Of a DNA stretch of 64,000 nucleotides, positions 42,054 to 50,473 are shown in pieces (position 1 is the first letter of the stretch; each line of letters opens with the position of its first letter). The position numbers and the translations under genes are program-made. The stretch is from Pontibacter sp. HSC-36F09 (GTDB taxonomy: Bacteria > Bacteroidota > Bacteroidia > Cytophagales > Hymenobacteraceae), in the NCBI RefSeq assembly GCF_024171605.1, contig NZ_JALKAA010000001.1, positions 744,001-808,000 of the forward strand, written 5' to 3'. The notes beneath the pieces are model-generated. The model searched no databases. It was not told where the DNA came from and saw only the letters and a list, made by a program, of their open reading frames with translations.

Positions 42054-43529
42054 TTATTTTGTCAGAAGGGTGCCGGTGGCTTTGTCGAGGTTCACTTTTG
42101 CGATGAGCGCATCGTACATGGCGGCGTAGTAGTTGGTTTGTGCCTGACGCAGATCAGTTTCGGCGGTTACCACTTCCAGGTTAGAGCCCACGCCCTCCTG
42201 AAACTTGATCTTGGACACGCGGGCAATCTCTTCGGCCAGCTCCAGGTTCTCGCGCTGCGATGCCAGCACGTCGAGCGAGTTGGTCAGGTCAGTGGAGGCT
42301 TGCTCCAGTTCCAGGTCTATACCTTGTTCCAGACTCTCAAAACCGAGTTTGGCATTCTCAAGCGTCAGGCGCGATTGCTGTATCTGGTAGTGCTTGCGCA
42401 GCCCGTCGAAAATCGGCACCTGCAGCTGCAGCCCCACATAGCCAAAGTCAAAGTAGTTCCTGTCTGTCGTGTTATCCTGGCCGGCCCTGATGTTCATCAC
42501 ATCTGAAAAAGTAGACCCTACTCCAATATAACCATAGCGTGCATTCAGGTAGAGCTTCGGCAGGTAACCGGAGCGGATGTTGCGCAGGTTCAGCAGAGCG
42601 AGGTCACGCTGCGTCTCCAGTACAGAATATTCGATGCGGTTGCTGTAGTTAAAGCCATTTCGGTCGGCCTTTGCCATATCCACCTGCACTTCGCTCAGAC
42701 TGTCCGTTAAGGTGATCTGCTCTTTCTGGGGCATCCCCATCTGGAACTTGAGCAAGTCTTCGCCTAAAATGAGCAGGCGCTCGGTCTTCTGCTTTTCTAC
42801 TTTCAGGTTATTATAGGTTACCCGTAGACGATCCACATCCAGCTTTTCGGCCACGCCATTGTCAAACATCACCTGTGTTTGTTTTAAAAGTGTGTCGAGG
42901 CGGTTGAGATTCTGATGGAGGAGTTCCATGCGCTCGCGGCTCACCAGCACGCTGTAGTAGGCCTTGGTCACTTGCTCTACCACGTCGATCTCGTTTTGTT
43001 CGGTGGTTTTGCGCGAGAGCTCGGTATAGGTTTTGGCGGCCTTCAACCCGATCAGGTAAGAGCCGTCGAACAATAGTTGACTACCTGTAATTGTGATACT
43101 TCCATTATAAGGCTGCACGAAGGAAATCGCCTGAAGTCCGGTGGATGGCTGAGGTTCTGGTTGGGAGTAAGTCGGGTTAAGGACGATAGGCTGTCCGGAG
43201 GCAACCTGCTCAGGAGTGATTATAAATGGATCTAACTCAGAAGGGGCTCCGCCAAAACTACTCGGATCAAACAAAGTTTTCTGTTGGATGAAGTTGTTGC
43301 CGACCTCTGCATTCGCATTAATCTGCGGCAGGCCCATCGCCCGGATCTCCCCTACTTTGGCTTTGTCGATGTCCTGCTGGTTGCGGGCTATTTTCAGGCT
43401 CATACGGTTCTGCAGGGCATAGTCTATACTCTGTTGCAGACTAAAAGCCTGCGGCGACCCTTGCGCAAGCACCCCAAGCGGACTCAGGAGGACAAACATT
43501 GTCAATAACAGGCTGCGGTGTTTTTTCAT
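42054..43529 (-). CDS. TolC-family outer-membrane channel
   Basis: This 491-residue protein has a signal peptide (ending GVLAQ) and a TolC-type helical barrel with long amphipathic helices in two repeats. Examples are SLQQSIDYALQNRMSLKIARNQQDIDKAKV near the start and ENAKLGFESLEQGIDLELEQASTDL, then SNLEVVTAETDLRQAQTNYYAAMYD near the end. It provides the outer-membrane exit for the RND pump. The ATG at 43529 is chosen for the signal peptide. Confidence 0.93.
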   Translation of the reverse strand: MKKHRSLLLTMFVLLSPLGVLAQGSPQAFSLQQSIDYALQNRMSLKIARNQQDIDKAKVGEIRAMGLPQINANAEVGNNFIQQKTLFDPSSFGGAPSELDPFIITPEQVASGQPIVLNPTYSQPEPQPSTGLQAISFVQPYNGSITITGSQLLFDGSYLIGLKAAKTYTELSRKTTEQNEIDVVEQVTKAYYSVLVSRERMELLHQNLNRLDTLLKQTQVMFDNGVAEKLDVDRLRVTYNNLKVEKQKTERLLILGEDLLKFQMGMPQKEQITLTDSLSEVQVDMAKADRNGFNYSNRIEYSVLETQRDLALLNLRNIRSGYLPKLYLNARYGYIGVGSTFSDVMNIRAGQDNTTDRNYFDFGYVGLQLQVPIFDGLRKHYQIQQSRLTLENAKLGFESLEQGIDLELEQASTDLTNSLDVLASQRENLELAEEIARVSKIKFQEGVGSNLEVVTAETDLRQAQTNYYAAMYDALIAKVNLDKATGTLLTK

Positions 43530-43548
43530 AGTGGGGAGGTATATGCGA

Positions 43549-44187
43549 TTATTCTTCTTCAGTGATTTGCTTGTAGTCATTAATCATCTTATGGCCTTTG
43601 AGCGTGGCAATGCCGAGCATAAAGTGCTCAAGACTGGCCGTCTGCACATGCAGTAGCTCAAATTGGAAGCGTGGGAAGATTGTTTCGTCAAAGGGCACTT
43701 CGATCTGGGAGAGGCGAAGGCGGGCGATCACCTCAATGTCCAGGTCCTTGCGAAACAAACCCTCCGACATTCCCCGCTCCAGATTCTCCTTTATCCGGTT
43801 CAGGAAGTCGTGGTTTTTGTACTCCTGCCACTTCTGCCAGGCATTGGCGTGGTACTTTTGCAGGTCGTAGAATATGCTGGGGTGAATGCTGGCGAAAACC
43901 TGGCGGGTGGTCTTCATGATGTCAAAAAGTTCTTCGATGGCATTGGGTGCTTCCTGTCTGCAACACTCGCAGTCCGTGTCCACCGAGGTCAGGTATGAGT
44001 TAATGGCCCAAAACACGATCTCGTCTTTATTGCTGAACCACTTGTAGATGGTCTTCTTCGACATCGAAAGGTGCTGGGCTATGTCATCGACTGAAGTGCC
44101 CTTGATGCCACGCCGACAGAAAAGCTTAAAAGCCTCTACTGCTATCTTTTCTTTTACCGGTGGTTGTACAGACGTTTCCATTTTCAT
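43549..44187 (-). CDS. TetR/AcrR-family regulator of the efflux operon
   Basis: This 212-residue protein has an N-terminal TetR helix-turn-helix (EAFKLFCRRGIKGTSVDDIAQHLSMSKKTIYKWFSNKDEIV, about residues 18-57) and a ligand domain with three Cys residues (CECC, near residue 73). It is the first gene of the efflux operon (20 bp before tolC), so it probably represses its own operon. A candidate operator lies upstream at 44207. Confidence 0.94.
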   Translation of the reverse strand: MKMETSVQPPVKEKIAVEAFKLFCRRGIKGTSVDDIAQHLSMSKKTIYKWFSNKDEIVFWAINSYLTSVDTDCECCRQEAPNAIEELFDIMKTTRQVFASIHPSIFYDLQKYHANAWQKWQEYKNHDFLNRIKENLERGMSEGLFRKDLDIEVIARLRLSQIEVPFDETIFPRFQFELLHVQTASLEHFMLGIATLKGHKMINDYKQITEEE

Positions 44188-44206
44188 AATTCTGGGGCAA
44201 AACTAC

Positions 44207-44234
44207 GGAAACGTTTTTTATCCCGAAAGTTTCC
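44207..44234. promoter_or_regulatory. Candidate TetR operator
   Basis: GGAAAC (44207-44212) and GTTTCC (44229-44234) form an imperfect inverted repeat upstream of the tetR gene. GTTTCC also occurs within the gene start near 44174. The arms are short, so this is tentative. Confidence 0.35.
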
Positions 44235-44450
44235 ACCAGTAATTAACAGAATTATTTGGTAAATGTTTAGCCTTTTAGGATGAAAAGAAATCTGTCTTAG
44301 GCGGGACAAATGTGTCAGGTTTTTATGAAGGGAGAAAACGATTTAGACGAACAGTGCAAAAGCTGATTCAGACGTTAACATTTTGTCTTCCAACAGCTAA
44401 AAGCATCTTTACAATCAGCTAGATACAACAATATGCGTGGTGTAGTAAGG

Positions 44451-45194
44451 CTATATACCCAGCACGGTCCGCAACCGGGTATAGCCGCTTTTGCTCAAAG
44501 GTATACGCTCTCCGTTTCGCAGCAAGGCCACATGGCTGTCTTTCTCGAAAGGCTCAATGCGGGTGAGTTGCGACAGGGCCATGATGTAGGAGCGGTGCAC
44601 ACGCACAAACTGCGCCGGATTAAGTGCTTTCTCGTAGTAGCCCATGGTTTTTTTCTTGAGGAACACGCCGTCGCGGGTATGGATCTTTACATAGTCGTCG
44701 TAGGCCTCCAGGTATAGCACCTCTCCCACAGGTATAATACGGATGTTGTTGCCGGCCCGCACCACAATGCGGTGCTGTTCCTCGGGCTGTTTGCCGGTAG
44801 CTTCCTCCAACGCAGCGGTGGCAGGTATAGCCTGTGCGGCAGCCTGGCTCTGCAGCCACTTCCGTATAGCCGCATCGAAGCGCTCCTTGCTGAAAGGCTT
44901 GAGTAAATAATCCACGGCATTGGCCTCAAAGGCTTTGATGGCATACTCGTCGAAAGCGGTGGTGAAGATGACGCCGGGCGCCTGTTCTACCAGCTCCAGC
45001 ATCTCAAAACCGTTGATCTTGGGCATCTGAATATCTAGGAAGATCAGATCGGGTTGGTGCTGCATAATCGCCTTTACACCTTCAAAGCCATCACAGCACT
45101 CCTGCACTACCTCCAACTCGGGATATGCCTGCAGGTATTCGGCCACAATACTGCGGGCCAGCGGTTCATCATCTATTATCAGGCATTTTTTCAT
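44451..45194 (-). CDS. LytTR-family response regulator
   Basis: This 247-residue regulator has a receiver domain with acidic pocket IIDDE (Asp8-9), phosphoacceptor Asp54 (FLDIQMP) and Lys99 (LLKPF), then a C-terminal LytTR DNA-binding domain (NNIRIIPVGEVLYLEAYDDYVKI and FVRVHRSYIMAL). Its ATG overlaps the histidine-kinase 3' end by 26 bp, so they are co-translated. Such pairs respond to envelope stress or other signals. Confidence 0.95.
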   Translation of the reverse strand: MKKCLIIDDEPLARSIVAEYLQAYPELEVVQECCDGFEGVKAIMQHQPDLIFLDIQMPKINGFEMLELVEQAPGVIFTTAFDEYAIKAFEANAVDYLLKPFSKERFDAAIRKWLQSQAAAQAIPATAALEEATGKQPEEQHRIVVRAGNNIRIIPVGEVLYLEAYDDYVKIHTRDGVFLKKKTMGYYEKALNPAQFVRVHRSYIMALSQLTRIEPFEKDSHVALLRNGERIPLSKSGYTRLRTVLGI

Positions 45195-46227
45195 AGGGCT
45201 GGGGTATCTTAATGGTGGTTGTGAACTGATGATCATGCTGCGAAATACTGAGCAGGTCCTGCCGGGCATAGAGCAGGTATAGCCTGCGCCGGATGGAGTC
45301 TAACCCGAAGCCGGTGCCTTTGCGGGGCTGGCTCGTGGCTGGGTCGTATGGGTTTTGGGTGATGATGGTCAGGTAGCCTTCTGCTGTAGTGGCATTTACC
45401 TTAATGGCTGTTTCCCCCACTGTGTCGTAGAGACCAAACTTGATGGCGTTTTCCACGACCGGCTGCAAGAGCAGGGCGGGCAGCTTCAGGCTTTGACTTT
45501 CTTCAGTCGCCTCTACCTCCACTTGCAGCCGGTGCCCGAAGCGAACTTTCTCGATATCCAGGTATAGCTGCAGTTGCTTCAGTTCCTCGTCCAGCGGCAC
45601 CAGCTGGTTGTTGTCCTTACGCAGGGTACCGCGCAGAAAATCCGAAAGCTGTTGCACCATGTTGCGGGCCTGTTCCGGCCGGCTCACCGCCAGGGCACTG
45701 ATAGAGTTGAGGCTGTTAAATAGGAAGTGTGGCTGCAGTTGCTGGCGCAGGTTATAGAGTTCGGCTTCGCGGGCCAACTTTTCGGTGGCCGCCTTGCGCT
45801 TCTCGGCCTCCTGCAACTCGCGGGTATAAAACCAAAGCCAGGTCAGGAGCAGCATCAGTAGCAGCATCAGCCAGTTAAAAGCCACCCGAACGGCCAGGGT
45901 GCTGTCCACAAAACGCAGGTATAGCGCGCTACCTTCGAACAAGGTATGAGTGCTCCAGTAAAAGATGGTGGCGCTTATACCTGCCAGCCCCAGGCTCCAG
46001 CCCAGCAGGTAGCCTGCCTGCCGCAAACTTGGCTGGTAGTAGCGCAGCCCCGTGCCCATCGCAAAGCCGCCAATGGCCAGCAGCAGGTTGGTAAGCAACG
46101 CATCCGTCACCATGATGTGCCTCTCAAAGCCTGACGGCCAGAGAACCAGCACCTGCACCAGCGACCAGAGCAACCCCCAGCCAAGGTATAGCAGCACCAG
46201 GCGCACCTGCGAAGCCACCCCTTCCAT
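45169..46227 (-). CDS. LytS/YehU-type sensor histidine kinase
   Basis: This 352-residue kinase has four predicted N-terminal helices (about residues 8-30, 43-60, 72-92 and 112-134), a short coiled-coil, and the His_kinase domain QLQPHFLFNSLNSISALA, where His167 is the phosphorylation site. An HATPase region has ENAIKFGL (N box) and GTGFGLDSIRRRL (G box). It follows the LiaF-like gene with a TAATG overlap and runs into the response regulator, forming a three-gene operon. Confidence 0.94.
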   Translation of the reverse strand: MEGVASQVRLVLLYLGWGLLWSLVQVLVLWPSGFERHIMVTDALLTNLLLAIGGFAMGTGLRYYQPSLRQAGYLLGWSLGLAGISATIFYWSTHTLFEGSALYLRFVDSTLAVRVAFNWLMLLLMLLLTWLWFYTRELQEAEKRKAATEKLAREAELYNLRQQLQPHFLFNSLNSISALAVSRPEQARNMVQQLSDFLRGTLRKDNNQLVPLDEELKQLQLYLDIEKVRFGHRLQVEVEATEESQSLKLPALLLQPVVENAIKFGLYDTVGETAIKVNATTAEGYLTIITQNPYDPATSQPRKGTGFGLDSIRRRLYLLYARQDLLSISQHDHQFTTTIKIPQPYEKMPDNR

Positions 46228-47078
46228 TAGTAACTTTTGATGCTTAGCCCGCCAAAGATAGTAGCGCCTTTTAGGATCAGCACTTTGTTGGAATCATAGC
46301 CCTGCTGCGGCATGGCCGGGCGCTTGTCGTCTATCCCTCCCAGGATGGCCACCATCTCATCGGATTTCACTTGCCAGTGCGGCGGGATGATCAAGGTAGT
46401 GCCGCCAAATATTTGGGTGGCTTCCAGCACGATCGGGTGCTGTATGTCAGCCTGCATCAGGTTCAGCTCCGTGCCTCCGAACACACTCACCACTTCGCCC
46501 CCTTTGAAGTTCTTAGAGACGATGTTTTTTTTTATACCTCCCAGTATGGCCGCACTGTCGATGTGGTCTTCGGGTCCGTAAGCCGCCTGGTCAGTTGTTC
46601 CGGTATAGGCACCGGAGGTATAGGCCTCCTCACCCGTATAGTCGGTATAGGCACCAGGATAAGCACCGTTCACCGGGTCGGTGTAGTAGCCGGGTGTGTC
46701 TTCCGGTCTTGGACTTGCTGTGGCATTCACCTGGTTTTCCCAGGGATTGCGTTTCTTAGGCTTGAGGATCAGCCACAGCCCTAGTCCGATGATCAGGATG
46801 GGCCAGAAATACAGCTTCAGGTTGAAGTCGAGGAAGATGTGCCTGTCAAGCAGGAAAACGCCACCGATCACAACCAGCACCAACCAGCTTGGCTTCTGGA
46901 ACGAGTGTTTGAAGCCCAGGTATACGCCCAGCGCGATCAAGAACATTGGCCAGGAGAACACCCAGCCCGGTAAAAAGAAAATGCCCATTTTGGCGGTGAG
47001 CAGCAGCACGCCCACCATCAGCAGAAAGACACCGGCCATCTTGCCGGACCCGCTGCTTTTATAATCTTGATTTTTCAT
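46227..47078 (-). CDS. LiaF-like/DUF5668 membrane protein
   Basis: This 283-residue protein has four N-terminal helices in the LiaI/DUF5668 style (about residues 14-36, 39-57, 65-80 and 88-106), a polar Gly/Tyr-rich linker (110-170), and a C-terminal LiaF-like domain with the repeated pattern VVSVFGGTELNLMQAD and IFGGTTLIIPPHW, then AILGGIDDKR and TIFGGLSIKSY. In Bacillus LiaF represses the LiaRS system; here it is followed directly by a LytS/LytR pair. Confidence 0.85.
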   Translation of the reverse strand: MKNQDYKSSGSGKMAGVFLLMVGVLLLTAKMGIFFLPGWVFSWPMFLIALGVYLGFKHSFQKPSWLVLVVIGGVFLLDRHIFLDFNLKLYFWPILIIGLGLWLILKPKKRNPWENQVNATASPRPEDTPGYYTDPVNGAYPGAYTDYTGEEAYTSGAYTGTTDQAAYGPEDHIDSAAILGGIKKNIVSKNFKGGEVVSVFGGTELNLMQADIQHPIVLEATQIFGGTTLIIPPHWQVKSDEMVAILGGIDDKRPAMPQQGYDSNKVLILKGATIFGGLSIKSY

Positions 47079-47241
47079 GGCTTTATTTCGTTTTGTTTTA
47101 AGATCTGTTCCAAAGGTATAAGATGCATTGGCTCAGCTCAATGGTAATTAGGCTACCTTTGGACAGAAGTCGGTAAACGGCGGGTTGGCGTCGGTAAACC
47201 AAGTTAGTTTTTTTAATCTGTATTATTCACCTACAGTAATA

Positions 47242-47344
47242 TCATCCCCCGCCCCCTTCAAAGGGGTACGCTCAATATGCGTGCAGTTATTAAACGTAAA
47301 CGTTATTTGAGAACTCCCCTTTTGAAAGGGCCAGGGGGATGACC
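47242..47344. repeat. MITE-like element with imperfect terminal inverted repeats
   Basis: The left end is TCATCCCCCGCCCCCTTCA followed by AAGGGG. The right end, read on the minus strand, is TCATCCCCCTGGCCCTTTC followed by AAAAGGGG. The arms of about 27 bp flank about 50 bp of AT-richer sequence. Related GC-rich palindromes occur at 11495-11605. Confidence 0.65.
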
Positions 47345-47386
47345 TTATTTATAAAGTCAAAACAACCGCTAAATTTCGCAAATTAT

Positions 47387-47394
47387 TATCTTTG
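47387..47394 (+). promoter_or_regulatory. -7 box of pheS (TATCTTTG)
   Basis: TATCTTTG matches TAnnTTTG. It lies 6 bp before the ATG of pheS, so transcription would start at or next to the start codon, giving a leaderless mRNA. No clear -33 box was seen. Confidence 0.55.
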
Positions 47395-47400
47395 CATACT

Positions 47401-48429
47401 ATGGTTGAGAATATACAGAGAGTAGCACAAGAGATAGAGGCCGCGCAGCTAACGAGCGTTGCCGAGCTGGAACAGTTTCGCATCACTTACATCGGCCGCA
47501 AAGGCGCCATCGCCGCACTTTTCGATGACCTGAAATCAGTGGCACCGGAGCAGCGCCGCCAGGTGGGCCAGGAGCTGAACCAGCTCAAGAACCGCGCGCA
47601 GGCCCGTTTCGACGAGGCCCAGGAGCAGCTGACCAGTGCTTCGGCTGGTGCTGAAGCCGAGAACGCTTTTGATTTTACGCTGCCTCCTATACCTAATACA
47701 TTGGGTACCCGTCACCCGCTTTCGCTGGTGCGTGCCGAGATCGTGCGCATTTTCGAGCGCATCGGCTTCAATGTGTCCGACGGTCCGGAGATCGAGGACG
47801 ACTGGCACAACTTCACGGCCCTCAACTTCCCGGAGAACCACCCGGCCCGCGAAATGCAGGACACGTTCTTCCTGAGTGAAGACCGCGATAAGTTGCTCCG
47901 TACGCATACCTCTAACGTACAGGTGCGCCTGATGGAGAATAACCAGCCGCCGCTACGCAGCATCATGCCGGGCCGCGTATACCGTAACGAAGCCATTTCG
48001 GCCCGTGCGCACATGGTGTTCCAGCAAGTGGAAGGCCTCTACGTGAACAAAGGCGTAAGTTTCAAAGACCTCAAGGAAACCGTCTATTACTTTGCCAAGG
48101 AGATGTTTGGCCAGGACACCAAAGTGCGTTTCCGTCCGTCGTTCTTCCCCTTCACCGAACCAAGCGCCGAGATCGACATTTCGTGCCTTATCTGTAAAGG
48201 CGAAGGTTGCAACATCTGCAAGCAGTCGGGCTGGGTAGAGATCGGCGGTGCCGGTATGGTAGACCCCAACGTATTGGATAATTGCAACATCGACTCCACT
48301 GTATACTCTGGTTTCGCTTTCGGGATGGGCATCGAGCGCATCACCATGCTCCGTTACCAGATCAAAGACCTGCGCCTGTTTACCGAGAACGACGTGCGTT
48401 TCCTGCGGCAGTTTAAGGGGGTTATTTAA
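47401..48429 (+). CDS. pheS: Phenylalanyl-tRNA synthetase alpha subunit
   Basis: This 342-residue subunit has the class II signature set: motif 1 region (HPLSLVRAEIVRIFERIGF), motif 2 (AHMVFQQVEGLYVNK; RFRPSFFPFTEPSAEID) and motif 3 (FAFGMGIERITMLRYQI). The Cys-rich CLICKGEGCNICKQSGWVEIGG before motif 3 is typical. Length matches the bacterial family. pheT is not in this window, so the subunits are encoded apart. I chose the ATG at 47401 over an upstream TTG. Confidence 0.96.
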   Translation: MVENIQRVAQEIEAAQLTSVAELEQFRITYIGRKGAIAALFDDLKSVAPEQRRQVGQELNQLKNRAQARFDEAQEQLTSASAGAEAENAFDFTLPPIPNTLGTRHPLSLVRAEIVRIFERIGFNVSDGPEIEDDWHNFTALNFPENHPAREMQDTFFLSEDRDKLLRTHTSNVQVRLMENNQPPLRSIMPGRVYRNEAISARAHMVFQQVEGLYVNKGVSFKDLKETVYYFAKEMFGQDTKVRFRPSFFPFTEPSAEIDISCLICKGEGCNICKQSGWVEIGGAGMVDPNVLDNCNIDSTVYSGFAFGMGIERITMLRYQIKDLRLFTENDVRFLRQFKGVI

Positions 48430-48555
48430 ATTGTTAGATTACTGTATTGTTAAATTGTTGGGCTTCGCCAATAGCTTATTTTTAGGTATAGCAAAGCCAA
48501 TCAACAGCTTAACTTTATAACAATTTAACTATTCAACCATTTAAAAATTCAACAC
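48430..48555. repeat. TTGTTAAATTG-type low-complexity tract
   Basis: This spacer between pheS and the dehydrogenase contains TTGTTAGATTACTG, ATTGTTAAATTGTTGG and, inverted, AACAATTTAACTATTCAACC. It resembles the tract at 3959 and includes one AGGTATAG word (48486). Confidence 0.5.
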
Positions 48556-49413
48556 ATGAACTTCGAGGACATCAAAACCATAGGTATAGTGGGTGCCGGC
48601 ACCATGGGGCAGGGCATTGCGCAAATCTGTGCGCAGGCCGGGTATAAGACCATCCTGTTCGACATCAATGCGCAGGTGCTCAAAAAAGCTGAAGCCACGA
48701 CCGTGATGAACCTCGACAAAGGTATAGAGCGCGGCAAACTGACCGAAGCTCAGAAAAAAGCTGCCTTGGCAAATCTTACCTATACCGGCGATACGCTGCA
48801 ACTGAACTGCAACGTTATCATAGAAGCCGTGGTAGAGCGCCTCGAAGTGAAGCAAAGCATTTTCAAGGACCTGGATGCGGTCAACACACCGGACACCATC
48901 TTCGCCTCCAATACCTCCTCTATACCTATCACGCGCATTGCGGCAGGTATACCGCATCCGGAGCGCGTAGTAGGCATGCACTTCTTCAATCCAGCCCATA
49001 TCATGAAGCTGGTGGAGGTGATCTCCGGAGCGGCCACTTCACCGGAAGTAGCTGAAACCATCCGGCAACTAGCACTGAAACTGGACAAAAAACCGGTGAT
49101 GGCAAAAGACGCCCCAGGCTTTATCGTGAACCGGGTGGCACGCCACTTCTACGTGGAAGGATTGAAGCTGCTCGAAGAAGGCGTGACCGACGCCAAAGGT
49201 ATAGATCGCCTCATGCAGGCCAGCGGCTTTAAGATGGGGCCCTTCGAACTGATGGACCTGATCGGCGTAGACACCAATTTCTCTGTTACCTCCTCCATGT
49301 TTGAGGCTTTCCATTATGACCCGAAATTCAGACCGAGCCGCATACAGCAGCAGAAAGTGGACGCTGGCCACCACGGCCGCAAGTCTGGCAAAGGCTTTTA
49401 CGATTATCAGTAG
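48556..49413 (+). CDS. 3-hydroxybutyryl-CoA dehydrogenase
   Basis: This 285-residue enzyme has the NAD-binding motif GIVGAGTMGQG (residues 10-20), catalytic His142 and Glu154 in MHFFNPAHIMKLVEVI, and KDAPGFIVNRVARHFYVEG starting the C-terminal domain. RKSGKGFYDYQ is the family C-terminus. It oxidises 3-hydroxyacyl-CoA to 3-ketoacyl-CoA in fatty-acid or butyrate metabolism. It overlaps the start region of a downstream lipoprotein gene. Confidence 0.95.
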   Translation: MNFEDIKTIGIVGAGTMGQGIAQICAQAGYKTILFDINAQVLKKAEATTVMNLDKGIERGKLTEAQKKAALANLTYTGDTLQLNCNVIIEAVVERLEVKQSIFKDLDAVNTPDTIFASNTSSIPITRIAAGIPHPERVVGMHFFNPAHIMKLVEVISGAATSPEVAETIRQLALKLDKKPVMAKDAPGFIVNRVARHFYVEGLKLLEEGVTDAKGIDRLMQASGFKMGPFELMDLIGVDTNFSVTSSMFEAFHYDPKFRPSRIQQQKVDAGHHGRKSGKGFYDYQ

Positions 49414-49822
49414 GTTTTTCTGCCTGCTGGCAATGCTGCTGGTCTCCTGCGGCAGCGACAACCAGGGCCCTGGTATACCCAATGTGCCGGTGAGCGAACA
49501 GATCAACGTGAACAGCCAACTGTACACACGCCTGCGGCAGGACGGTGGCTACGTATACCTGAATTCCGGCTACAAAGGCATTATCGTGATCCGACAGAAC
49601 GCAAACCTATACCTGGCTTTCGAGCGGGCCTGCCCTTACGACCCTACTGCCAGCGCACCTTGCGGACAGGTGGAGGCAGACCAATCCAACCTGTTTATGG
49701 TAGACGCTTGCTGCGGTTCGCAGTTCAATTTTCAGGGGGGTGTGATGGCGGGCCCCGCTGTGTACGGCCTCCGGCAATACCGAACTGCGTTGAATGGCTC
49801 CCTGCTCTCCATTTTCAATTAA
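49316..49822 (+). CDS. Rieske-like lipoprotein without iron-sulphur ligands
   Basis: This protein (up to 168 residues) has a lipoprotein signal (FFCLLAMLLVSCGS) and a mature part with the outline of a Rieske domain: AFERACPYDPTASAPCGQVE, FMVDACCGSQFNFQGG and GPAVYGLRQY. The Cys-X-His ligand pairs of a true [2Fe-2S] site are missing. The start is unclear: the ATG at 49316 overlaps the dehydrogenase by 98 bp and puts about 30 residues before the signal; the ATG at 49433 cuts the signal short; a non-standard start near 49388 would give a normal one. Confidence 0.7.
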   Translation: MTRNSDRAAYSSRKWTLATTAASLAKAFTIISRFFCLLAMLLVSCGSDNQGPGIPNVPVSEQINVNSQLYTRLRQDGGYVYLNSGYKGIIVIRQNANLYLAFERACPYDPTASAPCGQVEADQSNLFMVDACCGSQFNFQGGVMAGPAVYGLRQYRTALNGSLLSIFN

Positions 49823-49882
49823 AATTTTCAGATTGATTCCCAGAAATTTACGCTTCCAGAGAAGATTTTTTTAGGACAGGAC

Positions 49883-49913
49883 TTGCATAATCTCAAAAAG
49901 AGCCGTAATATTG
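49883..49913 (+). promoter_or_regulatory. Promoter for tRNA-Asn
   Basis: TTG (49883-49885), a 20-bp spacer and TAATATTG (49906-49913, one mismatch to TAnnTTTG) give a standard Bacteroidota promoter about 45 bp before the tRNA. Confidence 0.6.
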
Positions 49914-49958
49914 CATCATAATTCAACGGTATCACTGCCCGCGAAATAACCGAAACAC

Positions 49959-50032
49959 TCTTCCTTAGCTCAGTCGGTTAGAGCATCTGACTGTTAATCA
50001 GAGGGTCCCTGGTTCGAGCCCAGGAGGGAGAG
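49959..50032 (+). tRNA. tRNA-Asn (anticodon GTT)
   Basis: The cloverleaf is complete: acceptor TCTTCCT/AGGGAGA, D arm GCTC/GAGC, anticodon stem TCTGA/TCAGA with loop CTGTTAA (GTT), T arm CCTGG/CCAGG with loop TTCGAGC, discriminator G. The CCA end is not encoded, unlike tRNA-Arg at 23435. A hairpin terminator follows. Confidence 0.96.
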
Positions 50033-50035
50033 CGA

Positions 50036-50062
50036 AAAGCCACTCAATCGAGTGGCTTTTTT
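50036..50062 (+). terminator. Terminator after tRNA-Asn
   Basis: AAAAGCCACTC pairs with GAGTGGCTTTT around AATC and is followed by T-runs. Confidence 0.9.
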
Positions 50063-50234
50063 GTTTTATGACTTTCGCTTTAAGTACCCACTACAGCTTG
50101 CCCCTGCTTAAAAGCCAACCTTTTCCCCAAAAAGTAAGTATCTGAATATATATGACGATTTCGTCATATTAATAGCGGCCTCGCACTTGATAAGAGTGTA
50201 TAGTGCTGTGCTATAACCTTAACTAACTAAGACC

Positions 50235-50405
50235 ATGAAGAATATAAGAGCATACTTATCCGTACTATTCGTCCTGATGGCAGTTACGCTGAGCAGCTGC
50301 GAATTAATAGGAGACATCTTCGAGGCAGGTATGTGGACCGCCCTCATCATCATCGTCCTGATCGTGGCCCTGGTGGGCTGGCTGTTCAGCCGTTTCAGAC
50401 GATAA
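50235..50405 (+). CDS. Small one-helix lipoprotein
   Basis: This 56-residue protein has a lipoprotein signal with lipobox LSSC (Cys22), a short linker (ELIGDIFEAGMW) and one membrane helix of about 20 residues ending GWLFSRFRR. Proteins of this shape (SSC...IF.AG.W... then a helix and a basic end) are common in Bacteroidota and are often misnamed in databases. Function unknown. A terminator follows at 50424. Confidence 0.8.
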   Translation: MKNIRAYLSVLFVLMAVTLSSCELIGDIFEAGMWTALIIIVLIVALVGWLFSRFRR

Positions 50406-50423
50406 GCGCTTAATACCTAACAA

Positions 50424-50454
50424 AAGAAAAGGGAGCCAAATGGCTCCCTTTTTG
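50424..50454. terminator. Bidirectional terminator
   Basis: AAAAGGGAGCCA pairs with TGGCTCCCTTTT, between convergent genes. Confidence 0.9.
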
Positions 50455-50473
50455 ATTTATCTATACCTGGAAA

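Larger units (their letters stand above)
47079..47400. other. Intergenic region with MITE-like repeat (322 bp)
   Basis: This gap between the divergent LiaF-like gene and pheS holds an AGGTATA word (47115), a MITE-like inverted-repeat element (47242-47344) and the pheS promoter box. No gene was seen. Confidence 0.55.
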
